Below are positions 7,148-13,673 of a stretch of DNA of 13,673 bases, piece after piece. A program made the position numbers and the translations under genes. The number at the start of each line of letters is the position of its first letter. Position 1 is the first letter of the stretch. Under the pieces are notes generated by a model. That model searched no databases, was not told the origin of the DNA, and saw only the letters and a list, made by a program, of their open reading frames with translations. This stretch comes from an uncultured Eubacteriales bacterium (GTDB lineage: Bacteria > Bacillota > Clostridia > Lachnospirales > Bianqueaceae), in assembly GCA_902782895.1 (NCBI GenBank), contig CACZPA010000192.1, positions 1 through 13,673 of the forward strand, in the 5' to 3' direction.

Positions 7148-7274
7148 AGGCGAGGATTGAAATTGGCAGAAGTTAGATTAGCATAGGTTGAAACCGGCAG
7201 AGGCCAAAATCGGCAGAGGCCGAAATCGGCAGAGGCCGAGATCGGCAGAGGCCGAGATCGGCTGAGGGCGAAAC
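7148..7274. repeat. 16-bp intergenic tandem repeat array
   Basis: There are about eight head-to-tail units of consensus CGGCAGAGGCCGARAT. The four from 7195 to 7258 are nearly identical. The unit at 7259-7274 and those from 7148 to 7194 are decayed (one is 15 bp). Each unit junction forms a small palindrome (GCCGA, two bases, TCGGC). The period is not a multiple of three and no frame reads through as a plausible protein. The array ends 18 bp beyond the stop codon of the minus-strand acetyltransferase gene, so it would lie in that gene's 3' untranslated region. Confidence 0.92.
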
Positions 7275-7292
7275 TGGCTTAACCAACAGAAT

Positions 7293-7736
7293 CTACCGGT
7301 GAATGTACATTCTTGTCATCTCGGGTTCGCCGTCGCCTTGTACCATGCACAGGAATTCCCAGCCGTAGCGTTCGTAGAATCCAGTGTGATCGGTCACAAG
7401 ATAAACCGGCGAGATGCCTTTGCGTTTCAGGTCGGAGACGGCCATGTTGAGCAAACGGCCGGCTATGCCTTGGCAGCGGTGGCTTTCTTCTGTATAGACC
7501 GCGCAGATGTTCGGAGCAAGGTCCTTTCTGTCATGAAAATCATTCTCGATCACGCCTAATCCACCGACAATACTGTCCCCATCGAGACAAAGGTACCATC
7601 CGTATTCCGTCTCTTTCTTCAGGTAGGAGTCCATACAGGACAAATATGCCTCTTCTGGAACACCCCATTTACTATGAAACCATTCGGCGGCCTGAGCGAT
7701 GAGTTCGGGGTTCTCCCGCAATGTAATAAAATCCAT
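7293..7736 (-). CDS. GNAT-family N-acetyltransferase
   Basis: This is a 147-residue single-domain GNAT. Motif A is clear: the strand NICAVYT is followed by the acetyl-CoA pyrophosphate-binding loop R87-C-Q-G90-I-A92-G93 and a helix. A later strand VYLVTDHTGFYERYGWEF matches the usual motif B segment ending in F-Y-x-[RK]-x-G-[FW]. The start at 7736 has AAAGGAG about 7 nt upstream. It transfers an acetyl group from acetyl-CoA to an amine, but the acceptor cannot be predicted. It lies 51 nt downstream of luxS on the same strand with no terminator or obvious promoter between them, so co-transcription is likely. Its 3' side runs into the 16-bp tandem array and palindrome copy 3. Confidence 0.9.
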   Translation of the reverse strand: MDFITLRENPELIAQAAEWFHSKWGVPEEAYLSCMDSYLKKETEYGWYLCLDGDSIVGGLGVIENDFHDRKDLAPNICAVYTEESHRCQGIAGRLLNMAVSDLKRKGISPVYLVTDHTGFYERYGWEFLCMVQGDGEPEMTRMYIHR

Positions 7737-7787
7737 TTTGGCTCCTTTAGATCCGTCTCCACTAAAAACGCGGCCGGGACAGACCTC

Positions 7788-8312
7788 TTACGAATCGTAA
7801 AAATGCTGTCCGGCATCCGTCACCAGCCGTTCGGCCTGCGGATATTCAAAAATACTGCTGTTATCAGCGTTTGCTTCCAGGTAAGTTACAAATTCCCGTG
7901 CATACCATTTTGCCATTGCAAGATTATGCATCAGGTAGTGTCCACAGTTCGCGGGAGCCGTACCGGGGACTTCCTGCGCATCGCCGACAGCCCGGAAGGC
8001 CTTCAGCATCAGCTCATAAAGCTCCTGTGGCGCGCGGCTGCCCTTCAGAATGAGATAAAAACCCGTGAGACATCCCATCGGCCCCCAATAGATAACTTCA
8101 TCCTTCCACTCGGGATCGTTCCGAAGATAAGTTGCAATAATATGCTCCAGCGAATGCATAGCCGCGACATCGATGACCGGCTCTCTGTTTGGCCTTTTGA
8201 GGCGAATATCATAGGTCGTTACGGAATAATTACCTAAACGATCAACTCTGCTCAGGAAAGTGCCGGGCTCGAGGTGCATATGATCTACCGAAAAACTCTG
8301 AATCAGTTCCAT
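7788..8312 (-). CDS. luxS: S-ribosylhomocysteine lyase (AI-2 synthase)
   Basis: The protein has 174 residues and is full length for the family. LuxS cleaves S-ribosylhomocysteine to homocysteine and 4,5-dihydroxy-2,3-pentanedione, the precursor of the signal AI-2, as part of the cytosolic activated-methyl cycle. Metal ligands are visible: H53 and H57 in the HSLEH motif (with E56, the general base) and C123 in NCGHYL. C81 in GPMGCLTGFYL is the second active-site residue. The N-terminal FSVDHMHLEPG is also typical. The start at 8312 follows AAAAGGAG, and the promoter at 8349-8377 sits just upstream. No mtnN/pfs or methionine gene is nearby; the downstream neighbour is a GNAT acetyltransferase. 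Confidence 0.97.
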   Translation of the reverse strand: MELIQSFSVDHMHLEPGTFLSRVDRLGNYSVTTYDIRLKRPNREPVIDVAAMHSLEHIIATYLRNDPEWKDEVIYWGPMGCLTGFYLILKGSRAPQELYELMLKAFRAVGDAQEVPGTAPANCGHYLMHNLAMAKWYAREFVTYLEANADNSSIFEYPQAERLVTDAGQHFYDS

Positions 8313-8348
8313 TGCGGTTTCTCCTTTTCAATTCGATTTGCTGAGATG

Positions 8349-8377
8349 ATTATACCACGGCGGCCGTCCGGTCTCAA
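8349..8377 (-). promoter_or_regulatory. Sigma-A promoter of luxS
   Basis: On the minus strand TTGAGA (8377-8372) and a perfect TATAAT (8354-8349) are separated by 17 bp. The predicted transcript begins about 30 nt before the luxS ATG, leaving no room for a riboswitch. Confidence 0.8.
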
Positions 8378-8407
8378 TAAAAATATGTGACGCTGCACAA
8401 ACAGGGA

Positions 8408-8436
8408 TTGCGAAGACGGCGGTTTTTCATTATAAT
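8408..8436 (+). promoter_or_regulatory. Sigma-A promoter of the Nudix and oxidoreductase operon
   Basis: TTGCGA (8408-8413) and a perfect TATAAT (8431-8436) are separated by 17 bp. The ATG at 8476 is about 33 nt downstream of the expected start. It is divergent from the luxS promoter, with roughly 30 bp between the two -35 boxes. Confidence 0.75.
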
Positions 8437-8475
8437 AGAGGCAGACAGTTAATTGCGAAGAGGAAGAAAGCAACG

Positions 8476-9045
8476 ATGGCATATACAGAAGAGGAATTAT
8501 TTGATGTTCTGAACGAAGACGGCTCCAGAACCGGGCAGACCAAAGCGCGCGGACTTGTACACAGGGACGGAGATCTGCATGGCGCAAGCCATGTATTCGT
8601 GATACGGCATATGGCGGAAGGCCTGCAGGTCCTGATGCAGAAAAGAAGCGCGGACAAGGATTCGTTTCCGTCCTGCTGGGACACTTCCGCGGCGGGACAT
8701 CTGGACGCCGGAGAGGATTTTGACCGGGCAGCGCTTCGCGAGCTGCAGGAGGAGCTCGGCGTGACCGGCGCCAAGCCGTCCTATATCTTCACGCAAAGAG
8801 TCGAATATACAGAAAATTTCCACGGGAAACCATTCCATGACAATGAAATCGACCATGTGTATATTGTGGAAATCGACGAGCCGGAAAGCTTTTTCCATCC
8901 GGAGCCGTGTGAAGTCGAATGCGTGCAGTGGCAGGATGCGGATAAAGTGCTGGCAGCCCTTGAGGCAGACGATCCGGCCTATTGCGTCCGCAGAGAAGAG
9001 TTTGAACAGCTTGTCCGGATCCTGAAAAGCTCCGGACGCGGCTGA
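8476..9045 (+). CDS. Nudix hydrolase, IDI/YfcD-like
   Basis: The protein has 189 residues. A complete Nudix box spans residues 74-96: G74, E80, R88-E89, E92-E93, G95, matching G-x5-E-x7-R-E-U-x-E-E-x-G-U. The preceding features (VLNEDGSRTGQTKARGLVHR, then LHGASHVFVIR and LMQKRS) match the isopentenyl-diphosphate isomerase-like Nudix branch. In bacteria these proteins usually hydrolyse nucleoside diphosphate-linked compounds and are not true isomerases; the substrate here is unknown. It has AAGAGGAAG upstream of ATG 8476 and its own promoter. The first oxidoreductase gene starts 31 nt after its stop, so it is the first gene of a three-gene operon. Confidence 0.92.
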   Translation: MAYTEEELFDVLNEDGSRTGQTKARGLVHRDGDLHGASHVFVIRHMAEGLQVLMQKRSADKDSFPSCWDTSAAGHLDAGEDFDRAALRELQEELGVTGAKPSYIFTQRVEYTENFHGKPFHDNEIDHVYIVEIDEPESFFHPEPCEVECVQWQDADKVLAALEADDPAYCVRREEFEQLVRILKSSGRG

Positions 9046-9076
9046 TAAAGACAGAATTCTTAAAGGAGGTCATATT

Positions 9077-10150
9077 ATGCAGGGAGACGGAATGAATTAT
9101 GTACCGGAAGGTAAGGCGGCGCCGGTCGTTAAGCCGGGTGAGTTTGTGATCGCGGCCGTTGCGCTGGATCATGGACATATCAACGGAATGTGCAGGGCAC
9201 TGACGGACGCGGGCGCCACGCTGAAGTGGGTTTACGACCCGGATCCGAAGAAAGTCGAAGCGTTCTGTAAGATGTTCCCCGGGGTCAAGGCGGCGGAGAG
9301 TGAAGAGCAGGTCATGGCGGACCCGGAGGTCAAGCTGATCTGCGGCGCGGCTGTTCCCACCACGCGATGCGCGCTTGGACTGCGGGCAATGGCGGCCGGC
9401 AAGGATTATTTCACGGACAAGACTCCGCTGACGAGCCTGGAGCAGCTGAATGCGGCCAAGGCGGCGGTCAAGGAGACCGGACGCAAGTACATGTGCTACT
9501 TCAGCGAAAGACTGCATGTAGAGGCGGCGGTCTTCGCCGGACAGCTGATTGATCAAGGCGCGATCGGCAAGGTGATCCAGGTCATCGGCATGGGGCCGCA
9601 CCGTGAGAGCCCCGGTACCCGACCGGACTGGTTTTATAAGAGAGACGGTTACGCCGGAATCCTCTGTGACATCGGAAGCCATCAGATCGAGCAGTTCCTG
9701 CACTATGCAAGAGTTGAGGATGCGACGATTGTCAGAAGCCAGATCGCAAACTACGCGCATCCGCAGTATCCGGAGTTCGACGATTTCGGCGACTGCATGC
9801 TTGTCGGAGACAACGGCGCCAGCATGTATTTCCGCGTGGACTGGTTCACGCCGGACGGCCTGCGGACCTGGGGTGACGGCCGCACGTTCATTCTGGGGAC
9901 AGAAGGCTACATTGAGCTGCGCAAATACATCAACGTCGCGACGGAGAGCACAACGGGCAACCATGTTTTCCTGGTCAACAAAGACGGAGAAAAGCATTTC
10001 GAGGTCACCGGCAAGGTCGGATATCCTTTCTTCGGCCAGCTGATCCTCGACTGCATCAACCGCACCGAGAACGCGATGACACAGGAGCATGTCTTTAAGG
10101 CTGCGGAGCTTTGTGTAAAGGCTCAGATGCAGGCGGCAAAGCTTGCCTGA
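9077..10150 (+). CDS. Gfo/Idh/MocA family oxidoreductase (first of pair)
   Basis: The protein has 357 residues: an N-terminal NAD(P)-binding Rossmann domain and a C-terminal alpha/beta domain. The usual G-x-G-x-x-G loop after the first strand is replaced by VALDHGHINGM. The EKP-type motif appears as TDKTP with K115, and the GxHxxE/D motif as DIGSHQIEQF with H202 as the likely catalytic His. Conserved blocks such as RPDWF and RVDWFTPDGLRTWGDGR mark a distinct subgroup of the family in Firmicutes. The start at 9077 is supported by AAAGGAGG (9062-9069). Members oxidise or reduce sugars and cyclitols with NAD(P); the substrate is not predictable. The next gene begins 13 nt after its stop, implying coupled expression and perhaps consecutive reactions or a hetero-oligomer. 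Confidence 0.92.
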   Translation: MQGDGMNYVPEGKAAPVVKPGEFVIAAVALDHGHINGMCRALTDAGATLKWVYDPDPKKVEAFCKMFPGVKAAESEEQVMADPEVKLICGAAVPTTRCALGLRAMAAGKDYFTDKTPLTSLEQLNAAKAAVKETGRKYMCYFSERLHVEAAVFAGQLIDQGAIGKVIQVIGMGPHRESPGTRPDWFYKRDGYAGILCDIGSHQIEQFLHYARVEDATIVRSQIANYAHPQYPEFDDFGDCMLVGDNGASMYFRVDWFTPDGLRTWGDGRTFILGTEGYIELRKYINVATESTTGNHVFLVNKDGEKHFEVTGKVGYPFFGQLILDCINRTENAMTQEHVFKAAELCVKAQMQAAKLA

Positions 10151-10163
10151 GCACAAGCCGGCT

Positions 10164-11342
10164 ATGTTAAACGTAGCGATCGTCGGCGTCGGAAACATTT
10201 CCAATGCGCACATTTCGAGCCTGCTGCAGTTCCCGGACCGCGCCAGAATTGTGGCTCTATGCGACATCTATCCGGAGAAAGCGGAGGCGGCTAAAGAAAA
10301 GTACGGCCTGAAGGAAGCAACTGTTTTTGACGACCATATGAAAATGCTGGCAAGCAGTGTCCCGATCGACGTTGTTCACGTCTGCACGCCGCCGTATGTT
10401 CATGCGGAAATCGCGATCCACGCGATGGACGCGGGCGTGAATGTCCTGGTCGAGAAGCCGATGGCGGCCAGCCTTGCGGAGTGTGACGCGATGCTGGAAG
10501 CGGAGCGGCGCAACGGTGTCCTGATGGGCTGCATCGCGCAGAACCGTTTCCGCAATTCGGTCTATAAGCTGAAGAAGGTTCTGGACAGCGGTCTGGCCGG
10601 CAAAATCGTCTGTGCCCACGTCAATTCTCTTTGGTGGAGAGGCCATTGCTATTACGATCTGTGGTGGCGCGGCACCTGGGAGAAGGAGGGCGGCGGGCCG
10701 ACGCTGAACCATGCGGTGCATCATATCGATATGATCAACTGGATGGAAGGCTGTCTGCCGGACGAGGTCGTAGCGATTCTGGCGAACAAGATGCATGACA
10801 ATTCCGAGTGCGAAGATCTGTCGCTGGCGGTGCTGAAGTACCCGGACGGCAGCCTTGCGGAGGTTACGAGCTCAGTCGTTCATCACGGCGAGGAGCAGGG
10901 GATCGTGCTGCAGTGCGAGAAGGCGAAGATCTCTGTGCCCTGGGACGTCAAGGCGGAAGTAACGATGCCTAACGGATTTCCGGTTCAGGGCGGCAATCAG
11001 GAGCTTATCCGGCGGATCCAGGAATACTATGATTCCATCCCGGATCTGCCGTATGAGGGTCATGCCGGTGAAATCGACGATTACATGCACGCGCTCGAGA
11101 CGGGGACGCGTCCGATGATCACGGGAATCGACGGCCGCAGGACGGTTATGCTGATTACGGCGATCTATAAGGCCGGTTGCCGCCATGAGTATGTGCAGAT
11201 GCCAATCGCGGAAGACGACGATTTCTATACTTTTGACGGGATTCTGAAGAACGCGACGCATTTCTACAAGAAGACCGTGAGCGTAGAGAATTTCGCGCCG
11301 GGCGAGATTACCCTGGGTAATTACAAGGCTGACAGCAAGTAA
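10164..11342 (+). CDS. Gfo/Idh/MocA family oxidoreductase (second of pair)
   Basis: The protein has 392 residues from ATG 10164. The Rossmann domain begins at once with VAIVGVGNIS (G-x-G-x-x). The EKP motif VEKPM gives the catalytic Lys K98. The active-site block is GGGPTLNHAVHHIDM (176-190) with catalytic His H186 and D189; the usual Asp of the G-G-x-x-x-D-x-G-x-H motif is Asn182. A cluster around SLWWRGHCYYDLWWRG is rich in Trp. A TTG at 10143 would overlap the upstream gene and add seven residues, but its ribosome binding site is weak (AGGCGG); the ATG is also weakly served, so translation is probably coupled to the gene before. It ends 28 nt before a strong terminator. It is not closely similar to its neighbour, so this is not a recent tandem duplication. 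Confidence 0.92.
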   Translation: MLNVAIVGVGNISNAHISSLLQFPDRARIVALCDIYPEKAEAAKEKYGLKEATVFDDHMKMLASSVPIDVVHVCTPPYVHAEIAIHAMDAGVNVLVEKPMAASLAECDAMLEAERRNGVLMGCIAQNRFRNSVYKLKKVLDSGLAGKIVCAHVNSLWWRGHCYYDLWWRGTWEKEGGGPTLNHAVHHIDMINWMEGCLPDEVVAILANKMHDNSECEDLSLAVLKYPDGSLAEVTSSVVHHGEEQGIVLQCEKAKISVPWDVKAEVTMPNGFPVQGGNQELIRRIQEYYDSIPDLPYEGHAGEIDDYMHALETGTRPMITGIDGRRTVMLITAIYKAGCRHEYVQMPIAEDDDFYTFDGILKNATHFYKKTVSVENFAPGEITLGNYKADSK

Positions 11343-11369
11343 CGCAAAGACGGAAACCTGAGACGCTGC

Positions 11370-11400
11370 GGCGGCTGCGGAAACGCAGCCGTCTTTTTTT
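11370..11400 (+). terminator. Strong intrinsic terminator of the Nudix and oxidoreductase operon
   Basis: CGGCTGCG (11372-11379) and CGCAGCCG (11384-11391) form a perfect 8-bp GC-rich stem with a GAAA tetraloop. It can be extended by a G-T and a G-C pair, and it is followed by TCTTTTTTT. Confidence 0.95.
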
Positions 11401-11411
11401 ACGAAAATATA

Positions 11412-11441
11412 TTGACAGACAGGGGCAGGCGCGTTTATAAT
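11412..11441 (+). promoter_or_regulatory. Sigma-A promoter of the MarR/ABC operon
   Basis: A perfect TTGACA (11412-11417) and a perfect TATAAT (11436-11441) are separated by 18 bp. This is a strong basal promoter, as expected for a repressor-controlled efflux operon. The leader before ATG 11519 is about 70 nt. Confidence 0.88.
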
Positions 11442-11450
11442 AATAACGTG

Positions 11451-11503
11451 TTAATCAGATATCTTAATATCAGTCTTCTTATTTTTAAGGACACTGATAA
11501 TAT
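11451..11503 (+). promoter_or_regulatory. Candidate MarR operator region in the leader
   Basis: Just past the expected transcription start are TTAATCAG (11451-11458) and TTAATATCAGT (11464-11474), with the inverted form ACTGATAATAT (11493-11503) further on. An AGATATCT palindrome lies at the junction of the first two. The repeated CAG/CTG-TTAAT words around a strong promoter fit autoregulation by the MarR protein encoded next. The TATCAGT/ACTGATA pair could alternatively form a 7-bp RNA hairpin upstream of the ribosome binding site. Confidence 0.5.
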
Positions 11504-11518
11504 GAAGGAGTGAGTAAT

Positions 11519-11968
11519 ATGGAGAAGAAACCGATTAACGACATGGAACTGCTTTTTGAGATCCTGCGGATCAACCGGGCCTATAAGCGGATTCGCCACG
11601 GTGCCGCGGAGTCCAGCGAGAATCAGGCGATCCATGGCAGTGGACGCCTGCTGCGCAATCTGGCAGACCATGGAGAGATGCCGCAGAAGGAGCTCGCGGA
11701 GCGTCTGGAGATCCGGCCGCAGTCTCTGACAGGCATCCTCGTGAAGCTGGAGGAGGCGGGCTATATTACGCGTACGCGCGGCGTCAACGACAAGAGGGAA
11801 CAGCTCGTCAGCATTACTCCGGAGGGCCGCAAATGCAGCCGCCGGATCGAGAAGATCCGTAAAGAGATTGCAGGCCGTTTCTTTGCCGTTCTGAATGAAG
11901 AGGAGAAACAGACCCTGTCCGAACTGCTCGTCAAAATCTGGGATTCACTGGAGGAAGAAGATGCTTAA
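11519..11968 (+). CDS. MarR-family transcriptional regulator
   Basis: The protein has 149 residues. It is a winged-helix protein with a helical N-terminus (MELLFEILRINRAYKRIR), a recognition region EMPQKELAERLEIRPQSLTGILVKLEEAGYI, a wing TRTRGVNDKREQLVSITPEG with the family's D-K-R-x-x-x-V-x-[IL]-T-x-x-G pattern, and a C-terminal dimerisation helix. ATG 11519 is chosen because AAGGAG (11505-11510) lies 8 nt upstream; the GTG at 11510 overlaps that site. The last 8 bases overlap the start of the ABC transporter gene, so translation is coupled. By analogy with other MarR-ABC-ABC operons it should repress its own operon and release DNA when a ligand, often a toxic compound, binds. Confidence 0.92.
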   Translation: MEKKPINDMELLFEILRINRAYKRIRHGAAESSENQAIHGSGRLLRNLADHGEMPQKELAERLEIRPQSLTGILVKLEEAGYITRTRGVNDKREQLVSITPEGRKCSRRIEKIRKEIAGRFFAVLNEEEKQTLSELLVKIWDSLEEEDA

Positions 11969-13673
11969 GATTTTCAAACACATGCGGAAAGACACCTGGA
12001 CGCTGCTTCTGCTCAGTATCCTGGTCGTCATCGCGCAGGTCTGGGTCGATCTGCGGATTCCGGACTACATGACCACGATCACGATTCTTGTTAAGACAGA
12101 AGGATCGCCGATGAACGAGATCTGGCGCGCCGGCATCATGATGCTGTTGTGCGCGGTCCTCGAGATGGGACTCAGCCTGCTGTCCGGATTTGTCAGCGCG
12201 AGGCTGGCGGCGCTTTTCTCCAGAGATCTGCGCAGCGATATCTTTAACGCGGTGGAGAATTTCTCTCTGGAAGAGATCGACCGTTTCTCGACAGCGTCGC
12301 TGATCACACGGTCCACCAATGATGTCACGCAGATCCAGAACTTTATGTCCCGGGGCCTTAGGATGATCATCAATACACCGATCACCGTGACGATCGCCAT
12401 GATCAAGATCTGGGGCAAGAGCTGGCAGTGGACTTCGCTGCTCGGCGCAGGAGTTGTGATGGTGCTGATGGTCGTCATCTATCTGATCAAGTACGCGCAT
12501 CCGCGATTCCGCCGCATGCAGCTGCTGACAGATAATCTGAACCAGGTCACCAGAGAGAACCTGACCGGTATCCGTGTCGTGCGCGCCTACAATGCGGAAG
12601 GATATATGCAGGATAAATTCTCCGAGGCCAATGATATCCTGACGGACAACGCGCTGCAGGCACGCCGTGCAATGAATCTGATGCGTCCCGTCATGCGGTT
12701 TACCAATAACGGACTGACGGTCGGAATCTACTGCGTCGGCGCGTATATCATCGCTTCCCAGATCGGAACGGGTGACGCGCTCGTGACGTTCTCCGAGATG
12801 GTTGTTTTCTCTACCTACGCGGCCCGCGTGCTCGGCTCGTTCATGAGTCTGAACATGATCTTTAACATGCTGCCGCGTGCGACCGTCAGCGCGGAGCGTA
12901 TCAACGAGATCCTCGATACCGATCCTTCCATTAAGGACGGGCCGGAGACGGAAGGCGTCGCCGGACAGGAGGGGACAGTCGAGTTCCGCAACGTCAGCTT
13001 CCGCTATCCGGCTGCCGAGGACGATATCCTGAGGGACATTTCCTTCACGGCGAAAAAAGGCGAGACGGTTGCGTTTATCGGCGCGACCGGCAGCGGCAAG
13101 ACTTCGCTTGTCAACCTGGTACCGCGTTTCTATGACGCCGGCAAGGGAGAGGTGTTGGTCGACGGACGCAATGTTAAAGAGTACGATCAGACCGCGCTGC
13201 GCAAGAAGATCGGCTACGCGCCGCAGAGGGCCGTGCTTTTCACCGGTACGGTTACGAGTAATCTGAAATACGGCGAGTACAAAGATATGGACGAGAGCGA
13301 GGAGTCCGCGCAGGCCGAGATCGAAAAGGCTGTCAGCATCGCGCAGGCAGAGGACTTTGTCAAAGCGATGCGCGGCGGTTATGACGCGGATATCACACGC
13401 GGAGGCACCAACGTTTCCGGTGGACAGAAGCAGCGTCTCAGCATCGCGAGATCCATTTTCCGCAGACCGGAGATCTATATCTTTGACGATACCTTCTCGG
13501 CGCTGGACTATAAGACGGACCGTCTGCTGCGGGCCCGCCTGAAGAAAGAAACAGCTGGCGTTACGACGTTGATCGTCGCGCAGCGAATCGGTACGATCCG
13601 TGACGCGGACAAGATCATCGTTCTGGATGAGGGCAGGATCGTCGGCGAGGGCACGCATGATGAACTGATGAAG
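11961..13673 (+). CDS. ABC exporter subunit with degenerate ATPase site, partial at 3' end
   Basis: 571 codons are present without a stop. The membrane domain has about six helices (12-30, 55-77, 132-150, 158-177, 247-266, 275-305). The ATPase domain has Walker A GATGSGKT (374-381) and signature VSGGQKQR (485-492). The Walker B motif ends D509-D510 where a catalytic Glu is normal, and the switch His is Gln541 (VAQRIGT). These two changes mark the degenerate-site subunit of heterodimeric exporters such as TM287/288, BmrCD and LmrCD, whose partner supplies the working catalytic site. The gene overlaps marR by 8 bp. The partner gene should follow directly beyond the window. The likely role is multidrug, lipid or peptide export. 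Confidence 0.93.
   Translation, partial: MLKIFKHMRKDTWTLLLLSILVVIAQVWVDLRIPDYMTTITILVKTEGSPMNEIWRAGIMMLLCAVLEMGLSLLSGFVSARLAALFSRDLRSDIFNAVENFSLEEIDRFSTASLITRSTNDVTQIQNFMSRGLRMIINTPITVTIAMIKIWGKSWQWTSLLGAGVVMVLMVVIYLIKYAHPRFRRMQLLTDNLNQVTRENLTGIRVVRAYNAEGYMQDKFSEANDILTDNALQARRAMNLMRPVMRFTNNGLTVGIYCVGAYIIASQIGTGDALVTFSEMVVFSTYAARVLGSFMSLNMIFNMLPRATVSAERINEILDTDPSIKDGPETEGVAGQEGTVEFRNVSFRYPAAEDDILRDISFTAKKGETVAFIGATGSGKTSLVNLVPRFYDAGKGEVLVDGRNVKEYDQTALRKKIGYAPQRAVLFTGTVTSNLKYGEYKDMDESEESAQAEIEKAVSIAQAEDFVKAMRGGYDADITRGGTNVSGGQKQRLSIARSIFRRPEIYIFDDTFSALDYKTDRLLRARLKKETAGVTTLIVAQRIGTIRDADKIIVLDEGRIVGEGTHDELMK

Larger units (their letters stand above)
6660..7292. other. Repeat-rich intergenic stretch of 633 bp without a convincing gene
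   Basis: This holds, in order, an AT-rich hairpin (GTTTTTG 6688-6694 with CAAAAAC 6701-6707), a small palindrome CTTCAA-attc-TTGAAG near 6750-6766, three 47-nt palindromic elements (listed separately), and a 16-bp tandem repeat. The only sizeable open frame (minus strand, 6803-7123) begins and ends inside the palindromes, resembles no protein I know and has no good ribosome binding site, so I do not call it a gene. The first 140 bases have no clear terminator with a T-tract for the upstream gene. Confidence 0.75.

Noticed and set aside
10143..10163. TTG start for the second oxidoreductase
   Set aside because: It adds seven residues before the Rossmann strand and overlaps the upstream gene with only a weak ribosome binding site. 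ATG 10164 gives the usual family N-terminus, though the choice is not certain.
8789..10267. Long minus-strand open frame of 492 codons
   Set aside because: It lies antisense to the Nudix and first oxidoreductase genes, both of which have clear family motifs and ribosome binding sites. It is a shadow of their GC-rich codon use.
11931..13658. Long minus-strand open frame of 575 codons opposite the ABC exporter
   Set aside because: The plus strand encodes an unmistakable ABC transporter; the antisense frame is rich in Asp, His and Arg with no domain pattern.

Overview
The window reads as chromosomal DNA of a moderately GC-rich Clostridia-type Firmicute, with Lachnospiraceae or Oscillospiraceae relatives most likely. 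The reasons are strong AGGAGG-type ribosome binding sites, sigma-A type promoters, AI-2 type LuxS, an XRE-TPR regulator next to an ABC exporter, and a MarR-controlled exporter operon. The genus cannot be fixed from the sequence alone. I see no rRNA, tRNA, CRISPR array or recognisable transposase.

Layout: (1) 1-124 is the 3' end of a Sir2-like gene. (2) 217-3040, plus strand, is an XRE/TPR regulator followed by a complete ABC half-exporter, an operon with its own promoter. (3) 3127-3170 is a bidirectional terminator separating that operon from a convergent intracellular GH95 alpha-L-fucosidase (3191-5779, minus), which carries two in-frame tandem-repeat insertions. (4) 5919-6659, plus, is an uncharacterised protein with a PD-(D/E)XK nuclease-like C-terminal pattern. 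(5) 6660-7292 is a 633-bp gene-free stretch. It holds three palindromic elements, each exactly 47 nt long with shared ends, and then a decaying 16-bp tandem repeat. (6) 7293-8312, minus, is luxS followed by a GNAT acetyltransferase. (7) 8476-11342, plus, is a Nudix hydrolase and two different Gfo/Idh/MocA oxidoreductases, ending at a strong terminator. (8) 11412 to the window end, plus, is a MarR regulator overlapping the first, catalytically degenerate half of a heterodimeric ABC exporter that runs off the window.

How the genes work together: the two regulator-exporter modules (2 and 8) are independent export systems with different control logic. LuxS recycles S-ribosylhomocysteine and makes the AI-2 precursor. 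The fucosidase and the two sugar-type dehydrogenases fit a gut or mucosal carbohydrate-using lifestyle, but nothing in the sequence links them into one pathway.

The least explained part is 5919-7274, where the nuclease-like gene sits directly upstream of the 47-nt palindromes and the 16-bp array. The sequence structure is real and visible. Any functional link between the gene and the repeats is only a hypothesis.
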